Part shown: positions 57,117 through 64,000 of the stretch, in pieces | Layout of the letters: each line of letters starts with the position of its first letter | Numbering within the stretch: position 1 is the stretch's first letter | Source of the DNA: Enterobacter asburiae | GTDB taxonomy: Bacteria > Pseudomonadota > Gammaproteobacteria > Enterobacterales > Enterobacteriaceae | DNA length: 64,000 nucleotides | Assembly (NCBI RefSeq): GCF_007035645.1 | Contig: NZ_AP019632.1 | Span: forward strand, 2,604,001-2,668,000 | Reading direction: 5' to 3' | Program-made: the position numbers and the translations under genes | The notes under the pieces: generated by a model | What the model saw: the letters and a program-made list of their open reading frames with translations, nothing else | Told to the model about the DNA's origin: nothing | Database searches by the model: none

Positions 57117-59099
57117 ATGCCACACCTGCCTTCCGCATCTTTACGTCCGTCACTTCTGGCGCTGGCGATTGCCAGTACCCTACCGGGCGTCGCGTTCGCC
57201 GCCACAGACGACATTACCGTCACCGCCACGGGCAACGCCCGCAGCACCTTTGAAGCGCCCATGATGGTAAGCGTAATTGACGCCAGCGCGCCGGAGAAAC
57301 AAACCGCAAGCTCGGCGGCCGACCTGCTGCGTAACGTCCCCGGTCTGACGCTGGACGGCACTGGGCGCACTAACGGGCAGGACGTCAACCTGCGCGGCTA
57401 TGACCGTCGCGGCGTGCTGGTGCTGGTTGACGGCGTGCGTCAGGGCACCGACACCGGTCACCTGAACAGCACCTTTCTCGATCCCGCGCTAATCAAACGT
57501 ATCGAGGTGGTCCGCGGCCCGTCGGCCCTGCTGTACGGCAGCGGCGCGCTGGGCGGCGTGATCTCCTATGACACCGCCGATGCCAACGATCTGCTCGAAC
57601 CGGGTAAAAACAGCGGCTACCGCGTGTTTGGAACGGGCGCAACGGGCGATCATAGCCTCGGGATGGGGGCCAGCGCCTACGGCCGCACCGATACGCTTGA
57701 CGGTCTGGTCTCCTGGTCCAGCCGGGATCGCGGTGATGTCCGCCAGAGCGACGGTGCTACCGCGCCTAACGACGAATCCATCAACAACATGCTGGCGAAA
57801 GGCAGCTGGAAAATCGACCCCGCCCAGACCCTGAGCGGCTCCCTGCGCTACTACAACAACGCCGCTCAGGAGCCGAAAAACCCGCAAACCACCGGGGCGG
57901 ACAGCAGTAACCCGATGACCGACCGCTCCACCATCCAGCGCGATGCGCAGGTTGGCTACCACATTTCACCGGAAGGGTACGACTGGCTGGACGCCGACGC
58001 GAAGGTCTACTGGTCCGAAGCGCGCATTAATGCCCAAAACGTCGACGGTAGCGGTGAGTTCCGCAAGCAGACCACCAAAGGCGGCAAGGTGGAAAACCGC
58101 ACCCGTCTGTTCAGCGACACCTTTGCAGCACACCTTCTGACCTACGGCGGGGAATACTATCGTCAGGAGCAGCATCCGGGCGGGGCAACCACCGGCTTCC
58201 CGGACGCGAAAATCGACTTCAGCTCCGGCTGGCTGCAGGATGAGATCACCCTGCGCGATCTGCCTGTTACCCTGCTGGGCGGCACGCGCTATGACAGCTA
58301 CCGCGGCAGCAGCGACGGCTACAAAGATGTGGATGCAGACAAGTGGTCATCCCGCGCCGGGTTAACCATCAGCCCAACCGACTGGCTGATGCTGTTTGGC
58401 TCTTACGCGCAGGCCTTCCGCGCGCCGACCATGGGCGAAATGTATAACGACGCCAAACACTTCTCCATTGGCCGCTTCTATACCAACTACTGGGTGCCAA
58501 ACCCGAACCTGCGCCCGGAAACCAACGAAACGCAGGAGTTTGGTTTTGGCCTGCGCTTTGACAATCTGATGCTTGCCAACGATGCGCTGGAGTTTAAAGC
58601 CAGCTATTTCGACACCAAAGCCAAAGACTATATCTCCACCACCGTCGATTTTGCCGCCGCGACCACCATGTCGTACAACGTTCCGAACGCCAAAATCTGG
58701 GGTTGGGATATGATGGCAAAATACTCGGCCGATCTCTTCAGCCTCGATCTGGCCTACAACCGCACGCGCGGGAAAGACACCGATACGGGCGAGTACATCT
58801 CCAGCATTAACCCGGACACCGTCACCAGCAAGCTGGATATCCCGGTGGCGCAAAGCGGGTTCTCCGTCGGCTGGATCGGTACTTTTGTCGATCGCTCAAC
58901 GCATATCAGCAGCAGCTACAGCAAGCAGCCGGGCTATGCGGTCAACGATTTCTACGTGAGCTACAAAGGCCAGGAGCGGCTCAAAGGCGTGACCACCACG
59001 CTGGTGCTGGGCAACGCCTTTGACAAAGCGTACTGGTCACCTCAGGGCATTCCGCAGGACGGTCGTAACGGCAAGATTTTCGTAAGCTATCAGTGGTAA
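57117..59099 (+). CDS. hmuR: TonB-dependent heme/hemoglobin receptor
   Basis: 660 aa. Signal peptide ending GVAFA, TonB box-like DDITVTATG, plug domain (LLRNVPGLTLDGTGRTNGQD) and 22-strand barrel ending ...FVSYQW with the C-terminal aromatic. FRAPTMGEMY and NPNLRPETNETQE are the heme-receptor boxes of the HemR/HmuR family. It brings heme across the outer membrane. First large gene of the hmuRSTUV operon under the Fur box at 56812. Confidence 0.93.
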   Translation: MPHLPSASLRPSLLALAIASTLPGVAFAATDDITVTATGNARSTFEAPMMVSVIDASAPEKQTASSAADLLRNVPGLTLDGTGRTNGQDVNLRGYDRRGVLVLVDGVRQGTDTGHLNSTFLDPALIKRIEVVRGPSALLYGSGALGGVISYDTADANDLLEPGKNSGYRVFGTGATGDHSLGMGASAYGRTDTLDGLVSWSSRDRGDVRQSDGATAPNDESINNMLAKGSWKIDPAQTLSGSLRYYNNAAQEPKNPQTTGADSSNPMTDRSTIQRDAQVGYHISPEGYDWLDADAKVYWSEARINAQNVDGSGEFRKQTTKGGKVENRTRLFSDTFAAHLLTYGGEYYRQEQHPGGATTGFPDAKIDFSSGWLQDEITLRDLPVTLLGGTRYDSYRGSSDGYKDVDADKWSSRAGLTISPTDWLMLFGSYAQAFRAPTMGEMYNDAKHFSIGRFYTNYWVPNPNLRPETNETQEFGFGLRFDNLMLANDALEFKASYFDTKAKDYISTTVDFAAATTMSYNVPNAKIWGWDMMAKYSADLFSLDLAYNRTRGKDTDTGEYISSINPDTVTSKLDIPVAQSGFSVGWIGTFVDRSTHISSSYSKQPGYAVNDFYVSYKGQERLKGVTTTLVLGNAFDKAYWSPQGIPQDGRNGKIFVSYQW

Positions 59100-59134
59100 T
59101 TCCCTTCGGGGCAACTATTCAGAAGGAAGAGACA

Positions 59135-60163
59135 ATGAATCACTACACGCGCTGGCTTGAGCTAAAAGAAGCCAATCCGGGTATGTACGCGCGCGACGTC
59201 GCGGGGTTAATGAACATCAGTGAAGCAGAGCTGACCTTTGCCCGCGTAGGTCACGACGCCTGGCGACTGCGCGGTGAAATCCGCGAGATCCTGGGCGCGC
59301 TGGAGGCGGTGGGCGAAACCAAATGTATCTGCCGCAACGAATACGCCGTACACGAGCAGGTCGGGAGATTTACCAACCAGCACCTGAACGGCCACGCCGG
59401 GCTGGTGCTGAACCCGCGCGCGCTGGATCTGCGCCTGTTCCTCAACCAGTGGTCGAGCGTGTTTCACATCAGTGAAGCCACCGCACGCGGCGAGCGGCAG
59501 AGCATTCAGTTCTTCGATCACCAGGGCGATGTCCTGCTGAAGGTCTACGCCACGGACAACACCGACGTTTCCGCCTGGGGCGACGTGCTGACCCGCTTTA
59601 TCTTTGCCGACAACCCGCCGCTGGCGTTGAGGATAGCCGATGCTCCGGCTCATGCAGAAAACGCAAATGCCGCTCTCGTGGATAACGAGTGGCGCGCCAT
59701 GACCGACGTTCATCAGTTCTTCAGCCTGCTCAAGCGCCATAACCTCAGCCGCCAGCAGGCGTTTCGCCTGGTGGGTGACGATCTGGCCTGCCGGGTAGAA
59801 AACACCGCGCTGGCGCAGCTCCTGGAGACGGCACGTCGGGACGGTAACGAAATCATGGTCTTCGTCGGCAACCGCGGCTGCGTGCAGATCTTCACCGGCG
59901 CGGTGGAAAAGCTGGTGCCAATGAAAGGCTGGCTGAACGTCTTTAACCCAAGCTTTACCCTGCATCTGCTTGAAGGATCCATTGCGGAAACGTGGGTCAC
60001 GCGCAAGCCGACGGCTGACGGGCATGTCACCAGCCTGGAGCTGTTTGCCGCCGACGGAACGCAAATCGCCCAGCTGTACGGCCAGCGTACGGAAGGCGAA
60101 CCGGAGCAGAGCCAGTGGCGCAGCCAGATTGACGCCTTAACGGCGAAAGGGCTGGCCGCATGA
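59135..60163 (+). CDS. hmuS: Heme-binding/degrading protein HmuS (HemS)
   Basis: 342 aa, cytoplasmic. Two similar halves of the HemS/ChuX fold (e.g. VHEQVGRFTNQHLNGHAGLV and MVFVGNRGCVQIFTG). It takes heme from the importer and helps release its iron. Start MNHYTRWLELKEANP at 59135 follows AAGGAAGAG; the open frame upstream is ignored. Its stop overlaps hmuT by 4 bp. Confidence 0.93.
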   Translation: MNHYTRWLELKEANPGMYARDVAGLMNISEAELTFARVGHDAWRLRGEIREILGALEAVGETKCICRNEYAVHEQVGRFTNQHLNGHAGLVLNPRALDLRLFLNQWSSVFHISEATARGERQSIQFFDHQGDVLLKVYATDNTDVSAWGDVLTRFIFADNPPLALRIADAPAHAENANAALVDNEWRAMTDVHQFFSLLKRHNLSRQQAFRLVGDDLACRVENTALAQLLETARRDGNEIMVFVGNRGCVQIFTGAVEKLVPMKGWLNVFNPSFTLHLLEGSIAETWVTRKPTADGHVTSLELFAADGTQIAQLYGQRTEGEPEQSQWRSQIDALTAKGLAA

Positions 60164-60981
60164 AACGGTGGCTTGCCCTGCTTAGCGCCCTGCCCCTGCT
60201 GGCGTCTGCGGCGCCGCAGGAGAAAATCGTTACCCTCGGCGGCGACGTCACCGAGATTGTCTACGCTCTCGGCGCGGCGCCCTCGCTGGTGGCCCGCGAC
60301 AGCACCAGCCAGTGGCCGCAGGCGGCGAATTCGCTGCCTGACGTGGGCTATCTGCGCCAGCTCAATGCGGAAGGGATCTTATCCATGCGCCCCACGCTGG
60401 TGCTGGCCAGCGCTCAGGCGCAGCCGTCTCTGGCGCTAAAGCAGGTTGAGCAAAGCCACGTCAGGGTGATCGCTGTTCCTGCCAGTAACGACCTGAACGT
60501 CATTGACGAAAAGGTGCGGATCGTCGCTGAAGCGACGCACCGCGAGGTCGAGGGGGAGGTCCTGCGCAGCACGCTGCGCCAGGCACTGTCGGCGCTTCCC
60601 GCGTCGCCGCTCAATAAGCGGGTACTGTTTATTCTCAACCACGGCGGGATGACCGCCATGGCCGCCGGACAACAGACCGGCGCGGATGCTGCCATTCGTG
60701 CGGCGGGGCTGCAGAACGCGATGCAGGGGTTTACCCGCTATCAGCCGCTTTCTCAGGAAGGCACGATAGCCAGCCAACCCGATCTGGTGGTGATTTCTCA
60801 GGACGGTCTCAACGCCCTGGGCGGTGAAGCAAATCTGTGGACGCTGCCCGGCCTGGCGCAAACCCCGGCGGGACGGAACAAGCAGGTGCTGGCGATTGAC
60901 GATATGGCGCTGCTGGGCTTCAGCGTGCGAACGCCGGAAGCCATCCAGCAGCTGCGTGCCAAAGCGGAGCTGCTGCCCTGA
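60160..60981 (+). CDS. hmuT: Heme ABC transporter, periplasmic binding protein
   Basis: 273 aa. Signal peptide MKRWLALLSALPLLASAA, then a class III (BtuF-like) binding fold: EKIVTLGGDVTEIVYALG and the Tyr of DVGYLRQLNAEGIL that ligates heme. ATGA overlap with hmuS. Confidence 0.92.
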   Translation: MKRWLALLSALPLLASAAPQEKIVTLGGDVTEIVYALGAAPSLVARDSTSQWPQAANSLPDVGYLRQLNAEGILSMRPTLVLASAQAQPSLALKQVEQSHVRVIAVPASNDLNVIDEKVRIVAEATHREVEGEVLRSTLRQALSALPASPLNKRVLFILNHGGMTAMAAGQQTGADAAIRAAGLQNAMQGFTRYQPLSQEGTIASQPDLVVISQDGLNALGGEANLWTLPGLAQTPAGRNKQVLAIDDMALLGFSVRTPEAIQQLRAKAELLP

Positions 60982-61973
60982 TGTCCCGGCGGATCGCCTT
61001 ATCGTTATGGATGCTGACCGCGATCCTGACCATCATGACGCTCGCAGCGACCGGGGTTGGGGCATTACACCTGCCGATCAGCCTGCTGTGGAACGGGACC
61101 GACGAGGCGCTGCGTCAAATCTGGCTGACAATCCGCCTGCCTCGCGTGCTGCTGGCGCTGGCGATCGGCGGTTCACTGGCGCTGGCGGGTTGCGTGATGC
61201 AGGGGCTGTTTCGAAATCCGCTGGCGGACCCGGGACTGCTCGGCATCAGCAGCGGCGCGGCGCTCGCCGTTGCGCTGTGGGTGGTTCTTCCGCTCTCGCT
61301 GCCTGCACTGGTGATGCTGTATGCCCCAATGCTGGCGGCGTTTCTCGGCGCGCTGGCCGCCACCTTCGTGATTTTCCTGCTCAGCCGACAGCGTGACGCT
61401 TCCCTGTCGCGCCTGCTGCTGGTGGGAATTGCTATCAACGCCCTGTGCGGCGCGGCCGTCGGGGTGCTGTCATGGCTCAGCAATGATTCCCAGCTTCGCC
61501 AGCTTTCGCTCTGGGGAATGGGCAGCCTCGGCCAGGCGCAGTGGTCAACGCTGCTGGCCGTCGCGTCGCTGATGGTTCCCACCGTGCTCGCGATCTGGCG
61601 TCTGGCAGGCGCCCTCAACCTGCTGCAGCTGGGCGACGAAGAGGCACATTACCTCGGCGTGGAGGTTGCCGCCGTGCAGCGGATCCTGCTGTTGTGCAGC
61701 GCCCTGCTGGTGGCCGCCGCCGTTGCGGTCAGCGGCGTGATCGGCTTTGTCGGCCTGGTGGTGCCGCACCTGGTGCGCATGTGGCTGGGAGCCGACCACC
61801 GGGCCGTGCTCCCCGGCTCGGTGCTGGCCGGCGCGTTGCTTCTGCTGGTTGCCGATACGCTGGCGCGCAGCCTGGTCGCACCGGCGGAAATGCCGGTCGG
61901 CTTACTGACCAGCCTTCTCGGCGCGCCGTGGTTTCTGTGGCTTATCTTTCGTCGCGGAGGTGCGCATGGCTGA
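60981..61973 (+). CDS. hmuU: Heme ABC transporter permease
   Basis: 330 aa, about ten membrane segments of the FecCD/BtuC family (RLPRVLLALAIGGSLALAGC; GFVGLVVPHLVRMWLGADHR). TGATG overlap with hmuT. Forms the inner-membrane channel with HmuV. Confidence 0.94.
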   Translation: MSRRIALSLWMLTAILTIMTLAATGVGALHLPISLLWNGTDEALRQIWLTIRLPRVLLALAIGGSLALAGCVMQGLFRNPLADPGLLGISSGAALAVALWVVLPLSLPALVMLYAPMLAAFLGALAATFVIFLLSRQRDASLSRLLLVGIAINALCGAAVGVLSWLSNDSQLRQLSLWGMGSLGQAQWSTLLAVASLMVPTVLAIWRLAGALNLLQLGDEEAHYLGVEVAAVQRILLLCSALLVAAAVAVSGVIGFVGLVVPHLVRMWLGADHRAVLPGSVLAGALLLLVADTLARSLVAPAEMPVGLLTSLLGAPWFLWLIFRRGGAHG

Positions 61974-62745
61974 ACGCTATTGTGCTGAAAACCTTGTTTT
62001 TCGCGCCGGACAACGCACGCTGATTGACGACGTGTCGCTGACCTTATCTCAGGGCGAGCTGGTGGCGCTGATTGGCCCCAACGGCGCCGGGAAATCAACG
62101 CTGTTGCGGCTGCTGACCGGCTACCTTAAACCTGCGGGCGGACGGTGCAGCCTGGCGGGCACACCGCTTGCGGCCTGGCAGCCGAACAGGCTTTCCCGCT
62201 ACCGGGCGGTAATGCGCCAGAACACGCAGCTCGGATTTGACTGGCCGGTTGAGGCGGTCGTCGGTATGGGGCGAGCGCCCTGGACCCGCACGCCTGAAGC
62301 GACGGTTATTGAGGAGGTCATGGCCGTCACCGGCTGTTTACCGCTGGCGGGCAGGCAGTTTGCCGCACTCTCCGGCGGCGAGCAGCAGCGCATCCAGCTC
62401 GCCCGCGCGCTGGCTCAGCTTTGGTGCGACGGCGCGCCGCGCGGCTGGCTGTTCCTTGATGAACCCACGTCTGCAATGGATCTCTATCACCAGCAGCATC
62501 TGCTGCGCCTGCTGAAATCCCTGACCCGTCGGGGTCATCTGCACGTTTGCGCGGTGCTGCACGACCTTAATCTGGCGGCGCTGTGGGCGGACCGCATCCT
62601 GCTGCTGCATGACGGCAGAATCGTGTCCCAGGGAGCACCGGAAACCGTTTTGCAGGCCGACGCGCTGGCGCGCTGGTACGGCGCGCAGGTTATCGTCGGC
62701 AGGCATCCGGCTCACGCCGCGCCGCAGGTGTTTCTCGCCCCCTGA
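61966..62745 (+). CDS. hmuV: Heme ABC transporter ATPase
   Basis: 259 aa. Walker A GPNGAGKST, signature LSGGEQQRIQLARAL, Walker B GWLFLDEPTSAMD. The ATG at 61966 is preferred because GGAGG is 6 bp before it; a GTG two codons earlier also exists. Overlaps hmuU by 8 bp and, at its 3' end, the convergent lysR-type gene by 34 bp. Confidence 0.93.
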   Translation: MAERYCAENLVFRAGQRTLIDDVSLTLSQGELVALIGPNGAGKSTLLRLLTGYLKPAGGRCSLAGTPLAAWQPNRLSRYRAVMRQNTQLGFDWPVEAVVGMGRAPWTRTPEATVIEEVMAVTGCLPLAGRQFAALSGGEQQRIQLARALAQLWCDGAPRGWLFLDEPTSAMDLYHQQHLLRLLKSLTRRGHLHVCAVLHDLNLAALWADRILLLHDGRIVSQGAPETVLQADALARWYGAQVIVGRHPAHAAPQVFLAP

Positions 62746-63635
62746 TTGGGCTGGTAAAAATCTTTCAGCGTTTCCAGCAGGGCATGCGCCGCTTTAGAGA
62801 GCTGCGTGTGCCCTGGATGGATCGCTCCAATGCACTTTTCTATCGGCGGGTTATCCAGCGGAATACAGACCGCGCCCAGCGCCGTCATCTGCGCCTCGCA
62901 GAGCGCCGGAACGGCGCTGCCTCCCAGCCCGCTCGCGACCATTCTCCCGACCGTCACCAGCTGATGACTCTCCAGCGCCACGTCCAGCTTTCTGCCGCTT
63001 CGCGCCAGCTCCTCCTCCATCATCAGACGTACCGCCGAAGGGCGCTGCAGGGTGATGAAATCCAGCGTCAGCAGCTCTTCCCATGACAGGCGCTTCTTGC
63101 CTGCCAGCGAGGAATCTTTCGGCACAATGGCCACAAACCTGTCGAGGCCCAGCGGGGTAAACAGCAGGTTGTGCGTTGGCGCGGGCTCAAAGGCGATCCC
63201 CATCTCGACCCGCCCTTCCCGCACCATCTCTATCACCTGCTCGTTAATGACATCATGCACGGTGACGTTGATCCCGGCATGGCGATCGCGAAACGCTTTT
63301 AGCACCTCGGGCAGGACATTCGCGGCAAACGATGGCATGGCCGCAACCGAAATTTTACCGCGCTGCAGGGTAAAGCACTGGTGCATCGCCTCTTCGACGT
63401 TATCCCAGTCGGCAAGCAGCTGGCGCGCCATCGGCAAAAACGTCTCTCCCTCCTGCGTCAGCGCGACCTTGCGCGTGCTCCGCTGCAGCAGCGGTCCGCC
63501 GAGCGCATCCTCCAGCGCTTTAATCGTCAGGCTCAGGGCCGGCTGGGAAAGATTCAGCCGTTCGCTGGCGTGCGCGAAATTGAGAGTGTGAGCTACCGCT
63601 AAAAACGCGCGTAACTGTTTGACACTCATTCTCAT
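62712..63635 (-). CDS. LysR-type regulator, likely of the CoA-transferase genes
   Basis: 307 aa. HTH (FAHASERLNLSQPALSLTIK, residues 20-39) and LysR substrate-binding domain. Divergent from the CoA-transferase gene with a 140-bp gap, so control of that operon (and itself) is inferred. A 32-bp palindrome lies 9 bp before its ATG. Start at 63635 has SD AGGAT; a second ATG is two codons later. Specific name not recognised. Confidence 0.85.
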   Translation of the reverse strand: MRMSVKQLRAFLAVAHTLNFAHASERLNLSQPALSLTIKALEDALGGPLLQRSTRKVALTQEGETFLPMARQLLADWDNVEEAMHQCFTLQRGKISVAAMPSFAANVLPEVLKAFRDRHAGINVTVHDVINEQVIEMVREGRVEMGIAFEPAPTHNLLFTPLGLDRFVAIVPKDSSLAGKKRLSWEELLTLDFITLQRPSAVRLMMEEELARSGRKLDVALESHQLVTVGRMVASGLGGSAVPALCEAQMTALGAVCIPLDNPPIEKCIGAIHPGHTQLSKAAHALLETLKDFYQPNQGARNTCGAA

Positions 63636-63643
63636 TTTTCATC

Positions 63644-63675
63644 CTGTTAACTAATTGAAAAAATTTAGTTAACAG
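63644..63675. promoter_or_regulatory. 32-bp palindromic LysR-type operator
   Basis: CTGTTAACTAA (63644-63654) and its perfect complement TTAGTTAACAG (63665-63675), 10 bp apart. A direct repeat CAAATGAGT (63693 and 63723, 30 bp apart) lies next to it toward the CoA-transferase gene. Confidence 0.65.
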
Positions 63676-63775
63676 TAAATTAATAAAAAAACCAAATGAG
63701 TGGGTCACAAATTCAAAATTAACAAATGAGTCGCCGCCCCTAATGATACCGGCACGGATAACGGGAGGGATGACT

Positions 63776-64000
63776 ATGGCTGGACTGGACAAGCGCGTCG
63801 GCAGCTATGCGCAGGCGCTGGAAGGGCTGACGGACGGAATGACCTTGCTGGCGGGCGGCTTCGGCCTGTGCGGGATTCCGGAGAACCTGATTGCAGAGGT
63901 CAGACGCCGTCAGGTGAAAGATCTGACGGTGGTATCAAACAACTGCGGCGTGGACGGTTTCGGTCTCGGGATACTGCTCGAAACGCGGCAGGTTCGCAAA
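63776..64000 (+). CDS. scoA: 3-oxoacid CoA-transferase subunit A, N-terminal part
   Basis: 75 codons, cut off by the right edge. MAGLDKRVGSYAQALEGL and LAGGFGLCGIPENLIAEVRR match the alpha subunit of succinyl-CoA:3-ketoacid CoA-transferase (ScoA/PcaI/AtoD group), with the GxGGF-like CoA-binding start. ATG follows GGGAGGG. Likely first gene of scoAB for acetoacetate or 3-oxoacid use; the B subunit should follow outside the window. Confidence 0.85.
   Translation, partial: MAGLDKRVGSYAQALEGLTDGMTLLAGGFGLCGIPENLIAEVRRRQVKDLTVVSNNCGVDGFGLGILLETRQVRK

Overview
The window is chromosomal DNA of a member of the Enterobacteriaceae. Most genes keep E. coli-like sequence and order: nemRA-gloA-rnt, grxD-mepH-sodB, purR-punRC-cfa-ribC-mdtK-tRNA-Val, pykF-lpp-ldtE, sufABCDSE, ydiH-menI-ydiJ-ydiK-rprA, ppsA-ppsR-aroH-hemP. 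The gene set that E. coli lacks at these places (a cystathionine beta-synthase/gamma-lyase pair, a full heme uptake operon, a Cys-type formate dehydrogenase) points to Enterobacter or a close relative such as Lelliottia, Leclercia or Klebsiella. The genus is inference. I see no phage, IS element, CRISPR array or plasmid gene.

Layout. 1-2.5 kb: 3' end of a phosphoethanolamine transferase, then the electrophile/methylglyoxal defence set nemR-nemA-gloA. 2.6-6.7 kb: rnt, grxD, mepH, sodB, ydhP. 6.8-14.2 kb: ynhF, purR, punR/punC, cfa, ribC, mdtK. 14.4-14.5 kb: two tRNA-Val(GAC). 14.6-18.3 kb: ydhS, a beta-carbonic anhydrase, an MBL-fold protein and small unassigned ORFs. 18.5-21.6 kb: a complete polar amino acid ABC importer. 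21.6-27.4 kb: fumD, then a MetNIQ-type importer divergent from mtcB-mtcC (reverse transsulfuration, methionine to cysteine). 27.7-30.8 kb: pykF, lpp, ldtE. 30.9-36.4 kb: suf operon. 36.7-40.1 kb: the blue-light module bluR, bluF, ycgZ-ymgA-ariR. 40.3-42.4 kb: an fdhF with Cys at the selenocysteine position, behind a sigma-54-type promoter. 42.5-47.9 kb: ydiH, menI, ydiJ, ydiK and the sRNA RprA. 47.9-51.7 kb: a GH3 glycosidase and its GPH-type symporter. 51.9-56.6 kb: ppsA, ppsR, aroH. 56.8-62.7 kb: hemP-hmuRSTUV. 62.7-64 kb: a LysR regulator divergent from a truncated CoA-transferase subunit gene.

How it works together. The conserved backbone is broken by several accessory cassettes, each with its own readable control sequences: a NemR box, two PurR boxes at purR and one at ydiK, Cra-like sites at pykF and ppsA, Fur boxes at suf and hemP, OxyR- and IHF-like sites at suf, a TrpR-like operator at aroH, a TGTACA array around bluR/bluF/ycgZ, a met-box-like/CATCCA array between metN and mtcB, a sigma-54 promoter with a long upstream inverted repeat at fdhF, and a 32-bp palindrome between the last LysR gene and the CoA transferase. 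The sulfur genes (methionine importer and mtcBC) and the iron genes (suf, sodB, hemP-hmuRSTUV) form the two clearest functional themes. No wholly novel multi-gene system is visible. The best leads are the regulatory arrays, the Cys-type FdhF and the unassigned small ORFs near 18 kb.
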